Shown: positions 44,860-53,690, numbered from the stretch's first letter. The stretch is DNA of 64,000 nt from Nocardia sp. NBC_00403 (GCF_036046055.1 NZ_CP107939.1:5146001-5210000), one strand, 5' to 3'. The notes: generated by a model from the letters alone, not told the origin. Made by a program: numbers and translations.

Positions 44860-45564
44860 ATGACAACTACACAAATTCCCGGACCCGTCGAAGAGGTTAT
44901 CCGGCGGATGCGTGCCATCAAGGAAGAACTCGATCCGCGAGACGGAGTCGCGAGCTTCAACGGCATGTATCTGCACGTCACCGAATTGGTGGGAAAGCAG
45001 ATCACTGAAGGATTTTTCGCGGATCCTGAATTCGTCGAACGCCTTGATGTGGTCTTCGCGGGATTGTATTTCGACGCGGTCGACGCCGCCAAGCTCGGCA
45101 AGCAGCCCGACGCGGTCTGGAAACCGGTCTTCGATTCCCGTTCCAACCGCACCGTGTGGCCATTGCAGTTCGCACTGGCAGGCATGAATGCTCACATCAA
45201 CCACGATTTGGCGGTCGCGGTGGTCGAGACCTGCAAGGAGCGGGCCACCACGCCCGACACCAAACCGGTGCACGCCGACTACCTCGAGGTCAACGAACTG
45301 CTGGCCGAGATCGAGGCGGAGGTTCGGGCGGAATACGAGCCCGCGCTGGCCAAGCTGGCCACCAAGGACGCCGAAACACTCGAGCACATCCTGAGCAGTT
45401 TCAGCATTGCCCGCGCCCGAGACGCCGCCTGGGCCACCACCCAGATGCTCTGGATACAGCGCGACAACAGCATGCTGCTCGGAATGACACGGCGAACCCT
45501 GAAGCAAACCGTCGCCACCGCTAGCCGGATGCTCCTCACACCGGTCATTCCGCCGCCAGTCTGA
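44860..45564 (+). CDS. DUF5995 family protein
   Basis: A 234-residue all-helical protein of the DUF5995 family, recognised from RMRAIKEELDPRDGVASFNGMYLHVTELV near the start and the central WPLQFALAGMNAHINHDLAVAVV with its conserved His residues, which could bind a metal. There is no signal peptide. The ATG follows GGAGGAGG. A strong hairpin starts five bases after the stop. Family members occur widely in actinobacteria without known function. Confidence 0.85.
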   Translation: MTTTQIPGPVEEVIRRMRAIKEELDPRDGVASFNGMYLHVTELVGKQITEGFFADPEFVERLDVVFAGLYFDAVDAAKLGKQPDAVWKPVFDSRSNRTVWPLQFALAGMNAHINHDLAVAVVETCKERATTPDTKPVHADYLEVNELLAEIEAEVRAEYEPALAKLATKDAETLEHILSSFSIARARDAAWATTQMLWIQRDNSMLLGMTRRTLKQTVATASRMLLTPVIPPPV

Positions 45565-45569
45565 CGATC

Positions 45570-45613
45570 GGACGACTTGGCCGATACCGTGCACCGGTTC
45601 GGCCAAGTCGTCC
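45570..45613. terminator. Strong bidirectional hairpin terminator
   Basis: A perfect 15-bp stem (GGACGACTTGGCCGA and its complement) encloses a 14-base loop, five bases after the DUF5995 stop and eight bases before the end of a minus-strand frame. Its position between two convergent ends fits a shared terminator. Confidence 0.8.
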
Positions 45614-45620
45614 AGAGCTG

Positions 45621-45805
45621 TCAGACGGCAAGTTCGTCGAAACCGTCGGGAACTGTGTCGGCAACGGTGATGCAATCGCGCGCCCAGGGGCCGGCCAGTG
45701 CGAAGAAGCGGAATTCTCCCAATCCGTGACACGCTGGAGCCCGAGCAGTCGAAAAGCCCGAATAAACCAGATGACGTCGTGGGAATCGGTCGCGTGCTCG
45801 GTCAT
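45621..45805 (-). pseudogene. Frameshifted small gene, family unknown
   Basis: The minus strand reads MTEHATDSHDVIWFIRAFRL in one frame, and the end reads GEFRFFALAGPWARDCITVA followed by a short tail and stop in another, with the change near 45720. The stop lies directly beside the shared hairpin, as expected for a once-real gene. No domain is recognised. Confidence 0.4.
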
Positions 45806-45874
45806 CGGCTAATCGGTTGAACCCACGGTCGTCGATCGTGGGGCGTTGTCTTCGGGTCGCTGTGGGTTGGGGGG

Positions 45875-45979
45875 TTACATGGGCATGTTGGGGAAGGTCA
45901 TGTTCCACATGTTGCGCATCATGTCCATCATTTGCGTACACATCGGTATCACCACCTTCATCATCTCCTGCGTTCTCAT
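45875..45979 (-). CDS. Methionine-rich micro-ORF
   Basis: A 34-residue frame with 12 methionines; the second half reads MCTQMMDMMRNMWNMTFPNM followed by PM. A shorter version of 22 residues starting at the ATG at 45943 has AAGGTGG upstream and is the better-supported start. Dense Met-x-x-Met spacing with one Cys is the pattern of soft-metal (Cu(I)/Ag(I)) binding peptides. There is no signal peptide. It lies alone in a 650-base gap. Translation is unproven, but the composition is very unlikely for random high-GC DNA. Confidence 0.45.
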   Translation of the reverse strand: MRTQEMMKVVIPMCTQMMDMMRNMWNMTFPNMPM

Positions 45980-46017
45980 AGCTGAGCGTTTACTGACTAC
46001 CCAGCGATGAGGCGGAC

Positions 46018-46410
46018 ATGCTCGGTATCGGGAGGATTCGAGGGTTGTTTCGTTGGCTGTCGTGCTGTCGGGGTGATGGAGACGTGGAGAGCAGGATTTG
46101 CCACGTCGATCAGCTCTGGCCCATGCCTGAGGCGGTCAGCAACACCAGTACCACGGTGGTCACGGCGAACACCGTGACCGGCGACGATCGCGATGGGGAA
46201 ATGCCGTTCGGCCGGATCATCGATGCGGTGCAGATGGTTGATGTGCCGGTACTGATCAACCTTGGTGGTTCGGCGCTGACGGATGACGTTCAGACCGCGG
46301 TGGCCGGCTATGACCAGCTGCTCATTCGGACCAACGTCGATGACAGCGCCCATGCCGCGGCTCCAGCGGTTGCCAGATCGCTTCTGGCCTATCGTGCTCG
46401 GGGGAGTTGA
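46018..46410 (+). CDS. Doubtful hypothetical ORF
   Basis: A 130-residue frame in the gap before the acyl-CoA synthetase. Its second half (MVDVPVLINLGGSALTDDVQ and AGYDQLLIRTNVDD) looks protein-like, but the first half is Cys/Arg-rich and irregular. No family is recognised. It may be a relic. Confidence 0.25.
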   Translation: MLGIGRIRGLFRWLSCCRGDGDVESRICHVDQLWPMPEAVSNTSTTVVTANTVTGDDRDGEMPFGRIIDAVQMVDVPVLINLGGSALTDDVQTAVAGYDQLLIRTNVDDSAHAAAPAVARSLLAYRARGS

Positions 46411-46452
46411 TGCAACAGTTCCTGGCAGCCACCGGACACGCGGTGCGAGTCC

Positions 46453-48072
46453 TCACAAGTAGAGTGCGTCGATCAGGTTGCCGTACATCTCGTGTACGTT
46501 GCGCCTTCTGATCTTCATGCTCGCGGTGAGTTCTCCGCCGTCCGGAGTCCATTCGGTGGCGAGGACGGCGAAACGTTTGACCTGTTCAACGCGAGCGAGG
46601 TCCTGGTTGGCCTCCGCGACCGCACGGTCCAGTTCTGCGATCAGGTCGGGGTGGGTGGCAAGGTCATCCGCGGATTCGACGACGATGCCGCGGGCTGTCG
46701 CCCATGCTGTTACCGCGTCTTGGTCGAGCACTATGAGGGCGACGACGTACGGTCGGCGGTCGCCGTAGGCCAGTGCTTGGCCGATCAAGTTGTGCTTGGT
46801 CAGCAGCGCTTCGATCGCGGTGGGGGCGATGTTCTTGCCGCCCGCGGTGATGATGAGGTCTTTCTTCCGATCGATGATGTAGAGGTGCCCGTTGCCGAGC
46901 CGCCCGACATCGCCGATATGCATCCAGCCCTCGTCGTCGGTGACGGGTGTAACGGATCCGTCCGCCTGGAGGTATCCAGTGGCCACGATGGGACCACGGA
47001 CGAGGACCTCACCGTCGTCGAGTAGCCGAACCTCATTGCCGGGGATGGGCTTTCCGACCGATCCGAGATGGAAGTCCGCCGCTCCGGTCGCCGTGGCTAC
47101 GCCCGTGGTTTCGGTCATTCCCCAGGCCTCGAGTATCGCGATGCCGCGGGTCCGGAAGTACTCCTGCACATCCATGGGCAGCGGCGCGGCGGCGCTGCAG
47201 GCCCACGTGACCTGATCCAGACCGACGTCGGCGAGGGATGACTCCGGGCGTGCGCGCAGTGCGGCCGCGAGCTTCTCCCAAATGCGGGGTACCCCGAAGA
47301 AGCTGGTCGGGCGGGTCCGAACGAGCAATCCCACGAAGTTGCTCGGATCCGGACAGAACGTCACGTGACCGGCCTTGTGAATGGCCATGTAGACCGACAC
47401 CATGCGTTCGGCGATGTGCGCCAAGGGCAGATAGCACACGCTCCGGAAATGTTCGGGGGTCGGTGCTGCCGCGTCCCGGGCTTCCGCATTGGCGATCACG
47501 TTGCGGTGCGTCAGCAGTACACCTTTCGGCACGCCAGTCGTCCCCGAGGTGTAGATCAGCGTGATGGGATCGTCGGACGATATGTCACGCCAACCGGCTT
47601 CGAACGCGGTGAGATCCGTCTCGCCGGTGATCGCGTCGGACCACCGTATGAAGCGGTCGTCGTCGATACAGGCATCGGGATCCAGCACGATGACATGTTC
47701 GAGCTCCGTCAGCTGGTCGAGAACAGGGAGCCAGCGATCGACCTCCGCCTTGCCTTCGAGCACCGCGACGGTGGCGCGGCTGTGCTCGGCCAGGTAGGCG
47801 ATCTGCGAGGACGGCATCGTGCCGTACACCGTTGTCGGTAGCGCCCCCACGTGCACGACGGCCTGGTCGATCAGCCAGTGTTCAGGGCGGCTGGACATCA
47901 TGATGGCCACTCGCCCGCCTTTGCGCACACCCAGCCGGGAGAGTCCGTACGCGACCTCGGCGATCCGCGACCGGGTTTCGTTCCAGGTGAGGGTGTTTCC
48001 GTCGTAGGACAGCGCGGGCTTGTTGCCGAAGTGCTCGGCGTTGCGGTGGAGTAGGAGTGGAATTGTCGACAT
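46453..48072 (-). CDS. Long-chain acyl-CoA synthetase (AMP-dependent ligase)
   Basis: A 539-residue FadD-type ligase of the COG1022 group that activates fatty acids with ATP and CoA. The P-loop LIYTSGTTGVPKGVLLTH, the EAWGMTETTGVAT segment, GWMHIGDVGRLGNGHLYIIDRKKD and the C-terminal GGELTASMKIRRRNV with the catalytic Lys are all present. The length is normal. The ATG at 48072 follows AAAGG; an open frame further upstream has no similarity. A broken monooxygenase lies immediately upstream on the same strand, so the two may once have formed an operon like that at the left end of the window. Confidence 0.92.
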   Translation of the reverse strand: MSTIPLLLHRNAEHFGNKPALSYDGNTLTWNETRSRIAEVAYGLSRLGVRKGGRVAIMMSSRPEHWLIDQAVVHVGALPTTVYGTMPSSQIAYLAEHSRATVAVLEGKAEVDRWLPVLDQLTELEHVIVLDPDACIDDDRFIRWSDAITGETDLTAFEAGWRDISSDDPITLIYTSGTTGVPKGVLLTHRNVIANAEARDAAAPTPEHFRSVCYLPLAHIAERMVSVYMAIHKAGHVTFCPDPSNFVGLLVRTRPTSFFGVPRIWEKLAAALRARPESSLADVGLDQVTWACSAAAPLPMDVQEYFRTRGIAILEAWGMTETTGVATATGAADFHLGSVGKPIPGNEVRLLDDGEVLVRGPIVATGYLQADGSVTPVTDDEGWMHIGDVGRLGNGHLYIIDRKKDLIITAGGKNIAPTAIEALLTKHNLIGQALAYGDRRPYVVALIVLDQDAVTAWATARGIVVESADDLATHPDLIAELDRAVAEANQDLARVEQVKRFAVLATEWTPDGGELTASMKIRRRNVHEMYGNLIDALYL

Positions 48073-48083
48073 GGTGGAGCCTT

Positions 48084-48722
48084 TCAGAGGTGGCGGAGAT
48101 AGTCGGCGCGCCGGACGAAGCGAGAGCGGATCCAGTACGACACTGTGGATCGAGGCCACAACAGCGTGTTACGCCCAGTGACGGGATCCTGGTACCAGCT
48201 CTTGCAGCCGCCCGCCTGCCATACGGTCGAGGAGAGCCGCCCCTGCAGGAACTCGTTGAAACGGTGCTGGGCGTCCGGCTTGACTTCGATCACGCCGCGG
48301 CGACCGGCGTACCGGAGGCACTGGATCATGTATCGGGCCTGCGCCTCGATCATGAACACTTGAGAGTTGTGTCCGAGACCGGTGTTCGGGCCGCACAGCA
48401 GGAAAAGATTCGGGAATCACGACACCGTGGTACCCATGTACGCCTCGGGCCCTGACGCCCATTGTGCACCGAGTGGAATGCCACCGCGTCCACGGATCGG
48501 CACCCGGGTGAGGCTGTTCTGGGCGTCGAAGCCGGTGCCGAAGATGAGGACATCGGCACCGTATTCCGTTCCGTCCGTGGCGAGTACCGAATGTGTGCGC
48601 ACTTCCTCGATGCCCACGGTGACGAGGTTGACGTGCGGCTTGGTCAAGGCCGGGTAGTAGTCGCTGGAGATGAGTAGCCGCTTACAGCCGATCTCGTAAT
48701 CGGGGGTCAGCTTGGCCCGCAG
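48084..48722 (-). pseudogene. Flavin-containing monooxygenase, 3' fragment with frameshift
   Basis: On the minus strand: [54 protein letters not shown], then after a frame change near 48417 FPNLFLLCGPNTGLGHNSQV, FMIEAQARYMIQCL and the C-terminal VWQAGGCKSWYQDPV. This is the second half of a class B flavin monooxygenase. The FAD and NADPH Rossmann motifs of the N-terminal half are missing. At its 5' edge it abuts, head to head, a plus-strand acyl-CoA synthetase fragment. Confidence 0.8.
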
Positions 48723-48727
48723 TTCGG

Positions 48728-49157
48728 GTCGGCGACCGCCGCCGCGATCCCCGACGGCTGGTTCCGCACCGGAGATCTGGCTCGACGCGATGCCGATGGC
48801 TACTACTACATCGTCGACCGGAAGAAGGATGTCGTTATTCGCGGCGGCTACAACGTCTATCCCCGGGAAATCGAGGAAGTGCTGTATGAGCACGCGGCCG
48901 TCGCCGAGGTCGCGGTCATCGGCGTGCCCGATGCGCGGCTCGGCGAAGAGGTGTGCGCCGTCGTGGCGCTGAAGCCGGGCGCTACGGCAACAGCTGAGGA
49001 GTTGATCGACTTCGCGCGACTGCGTGTCGCCGCCTACAAGTACCCGCGCCACGTGCACTTCGTCGACGCACTGCCGAAGGGTGCGACCGGGAAGATCCTC
49101 AAACGCGAGATCATCGTGCCGTCCTTCCCCGAAAACGGGCAGCGGCCGTCTCGTTGA
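48728..49157 (+). pseudogene. Acyl-CoA synthetase, 3' fragment
   Basis: From the junction the plus strand encodes [40 protein letters not shown] and the A10 region [14 protein letters not shown] with its catalytic Lys. This is the C-terminal third of an AMP-dependent acyl-CoA synthetase. The part with the P-loop is absent and no start codon with a ribosome-binding site is present at the left edge. Confidence 0.8.
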
Positions 49158-49233
49158 GGGCGGCGGGCGTGCTTCGGGCGCGGCCCCTCCTGCTAGATTT
49201 CCTCTGCGGAACACCTGACGTCGGAGGGCGGAA

Positions 49234-49863
49234 GTGGCGAGAAATCTTGGACTCGACGGCGGCGTGGACGTAGCCGATCGGATCAGGGTCGAAGCGGCGC
49301 AACTCTTTCACCACCGCGGCTACGGAATGACCGCGATCCGCGACATCGCCGAAGCCGCGGGGATCTCCTCCTCGACGATGTATCACCACTACCGCAATAA
49401 GCAGGACGTGCTGTTCGCGATATCCCGGCAGTTCATGACCGACTTCAACAATGCACTGCTGCCGATACTGAGCGACTCGACCCGCCCGCATCAGGAGCGT
49501 CTGGATGCGGCCATCAAGCTCCACCTGATGATCAGCAACGAACGGCGCACCGAGCTACTGACCATCCGGGGCAATCGTGGCGCGCTGTCTCCCGATCAAT
49601 TGAGAACGATCGTGCGTCTCCAGACCACCTACCAACGGGCCGTTCGCGAGGTCGTCGCCGCTATCCAAGGCTCCGGACCCGTTGACGCTGAGCTGATCAC
49701 GATGGCATTGATGGATCTGATCAATGGCGTCTGTCAGTGGTTTGCCCCGTCGGGCTCACTGACGATCGACGAGATTGCGGAACGCTACCTGCGAATGGCA
49801 AGGTCCTTGGTGTCCGGTGGGGTTCCGCCACGTCGGGCGACGCGGATGGCCACGCCCGGGTAG
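49234..49863 (+). CDS. TetR/AcrR family regulator
   Basis: A 209-residue one-component regulator. The N-terminal helix-turn-helix is complete: AAQLFHHRGYGMTAIRDIAEAAGISSSTMYHHYRNKQDVL, the TetR_N signature. The ligand-binding C-terminal domain includes LMDLINGVCQWFAPSGSLT, a pattern shared with KstR2-like regulators of lipid and sterol catabolism. The GTG start follows GGAGGGCGG. It stands next to the acyl-CoA synthetase fragment and may once have controlled that unit. Confidence 0.9.
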   Translation: MARNLGLDGGVDVADRIRVEAAQLFHHRGYGMTAIRDIAEAAGISSSTMYHHYRNKQDVLFAISRQFMTDFNNALLPILSDSTRPHQERLDAAIKLHLMISNERRTELLTIRGNRGALSPDQLRTIVRLQTTYQRAVREVVAAIQGSGPVDAELITMALMDLINGVCQWFAPSGSLTIDEIAERYLRMARSLVSGGVPPRRATRMATPG

Positions 49864-50700
49864 TTGCGTCCGCAACGCGGCGCGAGCGGCGGCCGCGGCC
49901 GCGGGATTGCCGACCTCACGCGCGGCTACGTGAGCCCGCCCGGAAAAGAGCGCAGCGGCGAATCTCGTTCCGCTCCTGACGCAACCACCGGAAGCGAACT
50001 GCTGCGAGTCGCGTAGGGCGAGGGCGGCGTTGCGGCGGCTGGCGATTTCGATGTGGAGTCGAAGGACGAGGGGTGCCGAGTTCACGGTCGTCGGAACGGT
50101 CGCACGAGCCCGAATCAGTTGGTACGCGGTGTGTTCCACACGAATGTAGCGTCGCCAGCAGCTGAGCAGTGCGGGAATTGTTCTGCCTGGCAGACTCCGG
50201 TTCCCCGGCCGCGTACGGGCCGGAGGCATTGAGTTCTGCGAGCTCGTGCGGGCGAAGACGGAGCGATTCATGGGTCGTGATGGCGGTGAACCATGCGTGG
50301 TGGCCCAGCCGCCGCAACTCTGGTTCCAAGGCATGGAGTCGCTGCCGAATCGCGAGAATCTGCGACCGGTGACCGTCAGGGTGATCCAAGCTGTCTCGCG
50401 CTCGATCTCCCGAGCGAAGCGCTGCCCCTGGCTGTGGCGTGCCGCTCGGCGGCGGCGATGACATCCCTGCTTCGCTGGAGCCGGGGTGGCGTGAGATTCG
50501 CCGTAGGAGGCACTGATGCGTAGGCGGCCATGATCGCTGGTGCGAGTCCTCACCGTGGGTGATGTGGTGAGGACCTGCTGGTCGGGCGGGACCAGTCGGG
50601 TCGGGAAGTCGAGCAACGCCCGATCCGGCACGGCTGACGATCATGGAGTATCCAGTCTTGGTGGTCGACCAAGTCGCAGGTCATCGCCGCCAGGGCGTCG
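49864..50700. other. Intergenic stretch with a decayed minus-strand gene
   Basis: About 840 bases without an intact gene. On the minus strand, coding-like segments appear in different frames (ILAIRQRLHALEPELRRLGH, then VLRLHIEIASRRNAALALRD), suggesting one dead gene between about 49950 and 50480. The family is not recognised. Confidence 0.4.
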
Positions 50701-50715
50701 ACCGATGCACCTAAG

Positions 50716-50727
50716 TTACACTGTGTA
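50716..50727 (+). promoter_or_regulatory. Putative TetR operator in front of the regulator gene
   Basis: TTACACTGTGTA contains the perfect 11-bp inverted repeat TACACTGTGTA and lies 37 bases before the regulator ATG. A near-identical element (TTACAGTGTGTA, minus strand, 52085-52096) precedes the gene at 51475. Autoregulation plus control of that gene is inferred. Confidence 0.45.
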
Positions 50728-50764
50728 TACAAATGTGAGGGCCCAGATCGAAGGAGAAGCGGAG

Positions 50765-51415
50765 ATGGCTGAGCCTGCGGCTGCGGGGGCGCGTCGGGTG
50801 CGGATGAGTGCAGCCGAGCGTGAGCAGCAGTTGCTGGATGTGGCGGAGGTGTTGTTCACCGAGCGGGGGTATGAGGGGGTGAGCGTGGATGAGATCGCTC
50901 GGGTGGCGGGGGTGACTCGGCCGATCGTGTACCAGCATCACGGTTCGAAAGAGGGAATCTTCCTGGCGTGCGTGTATCGTGCCCGTGCTCAGTTCGAGCA
51001 GAGCCTTGTCGCGGGTGTGACGGAGGTTGTGGAAGCGGGTCGGAACTTACGGGCCATTGCTGCGGCTGGGGGTGCCCCGTACTTCGACCTCATCGTTTCC
51101 AATCCGCAGCGGTGGGCGCTGTTGTTCACGACGTCGGCAAATCTGGAAGGAACGCTGGCGGAGCAACTGGGGCAGTTGCGGCATTCGACGATCGTGCAAG
51201 TCGGGCAGTTAGTGCGCCCTCTGGTAGGGGTCGTGGGGGAGGACGATCTGATGGCGTTTTCGTATGCGGCTTCAGGGATTGCCGAGCAGTTGGGTCGCTG
51301 GTGGCTGCGCAACCCACAGATTCCGCGTGAGCGGGTATTGGCGTTGTACGCCGATCTTGTCGTGGGGGCGGCATCGTTGCTGCAGTCGCCGGTGATCGCA
51401 AGATCGGGCAACTGA
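50765..51415 (+). CDS. TetR/AcrR family regulator
   Basis: A 216-residue regulator with helix-turn-helix AEVLFTERGYEGVSVDEIARVAGVTRPIVYQHHGSKEGIF and an all-helical ligand domain. The ATG at 50765 has AAGGAG upstream; the open frame extends far 5' without similarity. A palindrome overlaps its promoter and a sister element lies before the convergent gene, so it probably represses itself and its neighbour. The effector is unknown. Confidence 0.9.
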   Translation: MAEPAAAGARRVRMSAAEREQQLLDVAEVLFTERGYEGVSVDEIARVAGVTRPIVYQHHGSKEGIFLACVYRARAQFEQSLVAGVTEVVEAGRNLRAIAAAGGAPYFDLIVSNPQRWALLFTTSANLEGTLAEQLGQLRHSTIVQVGQLVRPLVGVVGEDDLMAFSYAASGIAEQLGRWWLRNPQIPRERVLALYADLVVGAASLLQSPVIARSGN

Positions 51416-51474
51416 GCCGACGGGCCCTCGCTCAGATCACCGGCCGGATTGCGCCACGCTGTTTCGCGTCGGGC

Positions 51475-52014
51475 TTATCGAAGCTGCGGTCTCTCCGTGA
51501 CGTAGCACAGCTGGGTCAGGATTTCTTCGAGGGGGCGGGCGATCTGCGCGGCAAGTCGCCGCATGACGCTGAGCATGGTGGCACTGTCGAGTTCATGGTC
51601 GACCAGGACCGCGTCCAGAACCATCGCGGCATACGCCTGCCGACGATTCAGGACTGCATCGGGCAACCAGCTCAGCAGCCACGCCTCGCCGGGGCGGTCG
51701 TCGGCCAGCCGAGCCGCGAAACCGTGGCACCGTTGTCCGGCGATGCTGAACGGGGTGATGACGAACTCATCGATATAGGTCGTGATCAATCCGCGCAAGG
51801 TCGCATTGGTCGCGGTGTCGGGAAGGAGCTCTTCGGCAGTGGGCGGCGCCGGCACTGTCGAGCGCGTGGGGACCGAGGGAATGAGCTGCGGCGGTGCGGC
51901 TTCCGAAGCGGGGCCGTGCTGGTGATGGTCACCGACGGGGTGGATCCGATCGGGGGTATGCACGACCGTGACGGGCAACATGATGGGCATATGGTCTCGT
52001 TGCATAGGTTCCAT
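51475..52014 (-). CDS. Hypothetical protein
   Basis: A 179-residue protein. The first 60 residues are disordered, rich in Pro and His (HTPDRIHPVGDHHQHGP), then a helical domain follows (LRGLITTYIDEFVITPFSIA, then ARLADDRPGEAWLLSWLPDA, and a C-terminal helix pair). The family is not recognised. The start is uncertain: ATGs at codons 1, 4 and 9 are possible, and none has a strong ribosome-binding site. It is convergent with the TetR gene and carries a similar operator in its promoter. Confidence 0.6.
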   Translation of the reverse strand: MEPMQRDHMPIMLPVTVVHTPDRIHPVGDHHQHGPASEAAPPQLIPSVPTRSTVPAPPTAEELLPDTATNATLRGLITTYIDEFVITPFSIAGQRCHGFAARLADDRPGEAWLLSWLPDAVLNRRQAYAAMVLDAVLVDHELDSATMLSVMRRLAAQIARPLEEILTQLCYVTERPQLR

Positions 52015-52083
52015 GTGTAGGGGTCGAGGCTACGCGGCGAGTGCGGCCGTAGCGAGTCTTCGAGGCCAACCGGAACGGATGGT

Positions 52084-52110
52084 TTACACACTGTAACTAT
52101 ACAGGCTGTA
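52084..52110 (-). promoter_or_regulatory. Putative operator pair before the hypothetical gene
   Basis: TTACACACTGTAA (52084-52096) is a perfect inverted repeat with a 3-base centre, and TACAGGCTGTA (52100-52110) is a second perfect one right beside it. Both resemble the element at 50716-50727. They lie 70-95 bases upstream of the gene start. Confidence 0.45.
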
Positions 52111-52437
52111 GGTTTGCAAGTGTTGCTTCGAGCACGTCACAGTGCAGGTAGAAGTACTCGCCGCGAAGTTGCCGGAAGTTTGGTGCCGCGAAGACGTCTG
52201 CGGAGATTCGGTCGTTGCAGAAGATTCAGGCTCCCGTAGAAGGAGCTCGGTGCAGTCACATGCCCGACACGCGCGGGCATGTTCTGCGACGTCATCGCGG
52301 GGATTGCGATCGGCCACGGTCCAGTGAGCGCATCGACACGCTGCGAGAGCGCCGCCACGACCCGGCACGCCAGAGCGATCGGTGTGCGTCGACCTCGTCG
52401 GCGACCGGGAGGATGGGGCCATGCTCGTGGCCGAGGT
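52111..52437. other. Intergenic stretch, nothing recognised
   Basis: No gene or strong structure could be supported between the operator pair and the end of the SDR gene. Confidence 0.4.
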
Positions 52438-53214
52438 TTACGCCGGAGGCGTCTGCGTGAGCGCTCGGACGTGGCCGAGGACATCGGGGTATCGGCGCAG
52501 GTGTGCGCCTCCGTTGAGGTCGATGGTGGAGCCGGTCATCCAGGTTGCTCGATCGGAGGCGAGGAACGCTGCCATATCGGCGATCTCCTCGGGGCGTCCG
52601 CTGCGTCCCAGGGGAGTGTTTTCCAGGTAGTCCTCGGTCAGGCCCGGCACCAGTGCGATTCCGGCCACCAGAGGTGTGTCGACGAGCCCCGGAGAGATTG
52701 CGTTCACGCGGATTCGGCGTTCGGACAGTTCGAGCGCCGCGACCTGCACGAGCATGAGCACTCCGGCTTTGGCCGCGCAGTAGGCGGCCATTCCGGTACC
52801 TGGTTGGCGTCCGTTGAGTGAGGCGATGCAGGTGATGCTGCCGCCGTCGACGATATGGCGGCCCGCGTGTTTGAGTACCAGGAAGGTGCCGGTCAGGCAG
52901 ACGTCGAGGGTGATGTGCCAGTGTTCGAGTTCGAGTTCGGTGATCGGGCCGGGCATCGAGAGCCCGGCGCAGTTCACCACAGCGTGCAGGGCGGGTGCCG
53001 TGCGAAATCCGGCCTCGACCGATGCCTCGTCGGTGACGTCCATGCCGATGCTCGAGGCGGTCGAGCCGATGGCGATGGCCGCGTCTGTGGCTCCGGTCTC
53101 GTTGAGGTCGGCGACGATCACCCGGTATCCGTCGGCGGTCAGGGCGTGCGCGGTCGCCAGGCCGATGCCCGACGCGCCGCCTATCACCATCGCCGTGCGC
53201 TCGTCTGTGGTCAT
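52438..53214 (-). CDS. SDR family oxidoreductase
   Basis: A 258-residue classical short-chain dehydrogenase. The glycine motif is GGASGIG at about 12-18, with an Asp-containing VADLN that favours NAD. NCAG, the catalytic serine in IASLNG, and Tyr/Lys in AAYCAAKAG are present, then the usual NAISPGLVDTPL and DRATWMTGSTIDLNGG. The ATG follows AAGGGAG and overlaps the stop of the decayed monooxygenase gene upstream (ATGA). With that gene it copies the monooxygenase-SDR arrangement at the left end of the window. It is probably under the divergent TetR regulator. Confidence 0.92.
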   Translation of the reverse strand: MTTDERTAMVIGGASGIGLATAHALTADGYRVIVADLNETGATDAAIAIGSTASSIGMDVTDEASVEAGFRTAPALHAVVNCAGLSMPGPITELELEHWHITLDVCLTGTFLVLKHAGRHIVDGGSITCIASLNGRQPGTGMAAYCAAKAGVLMLVQVAALELSERRIRVNAISPGLVDTPLVAGIALVPGLTEDYLENTPLGRSGRPEEIADMAAFLASDRATWMTGSTIDLNGGAHLRRYPDVLGHVRALTQTPPA

Positions 53215-53551
53215 GCTGCTCCCTTGGTGCTGTGGTGGACTGTGTAGTCGAGTAGGTGTCGGCGCAGGAATCGCAGTTGTTGTGCGACAGCCGGTTCGAA
53301 CCATGGGTTGGGCTCGAGTGGTCTTACGGGGAGTGCCTGACTTCGGCACTTGATGTGGCCGCGGCGTGTGGTGGGGCGGCGCGGTCGAGGTCGGCGATCT
53401 GGACCAGGGGGTCGCGTCGATGTGTTCGGCGCGCCGGTGGGTGGATGCGCGACCGCGCCTACATCAACCTGCGACACGGCATGTTGAGCACCATGCCCGT
53501 GGTCAGGCCGCTGGTGTCGGCGCCGATGACCGCGGTTCGCGGTGGGGACAT
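53211..53551 (-). pseudogene. Flavin-containing monooxygenase, internally deleted
   Basis: The minus strand starts MSPPRTAVIGADTSGLTTGM, an FAD-binding Rossmann motif (GxDxSGL in place of GxGxSGL), then runs out of frame. It ends in a coding-like tail containing WFEPAVAQQLRFLRRHLLDY whose stop overlaps the SDR start. Most of the roughly 500-residue enzyme is missing, so this is a deletion remnant that keeps both original ends. Confidence 0.6.
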
Positions 53552-53574
53552 GGCTACATTTCCTTTCGGCGCTG

Positions 53575-53626
53575 TAGACACATCTTGAATTTTGTCTACG
53601 GATAGACACATTCTCAGATCTGTCTA
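53575..53626. promoter_or_regulatory. Tandem inverted-repeat operator, two copies of TAGACA-N12-TGTCTA
   Basis: Copy 1 spans 53575-53598 and copy 2 spans 53603-53626, in exact 28-base register. Both begin TAGACACAT and end TGTCTA, with unrelated sequence in between. Each is a 24-bp inverted repeat of the size bound by a TetR dimer. They lie in the divergent promoter between the TetR gene at 53691 and the monooxygenase-SDR unit. Confidence 0.75.
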
Positions 53627-53690
53627 GTTTTTGCTAGGGTTTGAGCGAAACCGCAGTCGTGCTGATGAACCCGTACCGAAAGTGAGCCGC

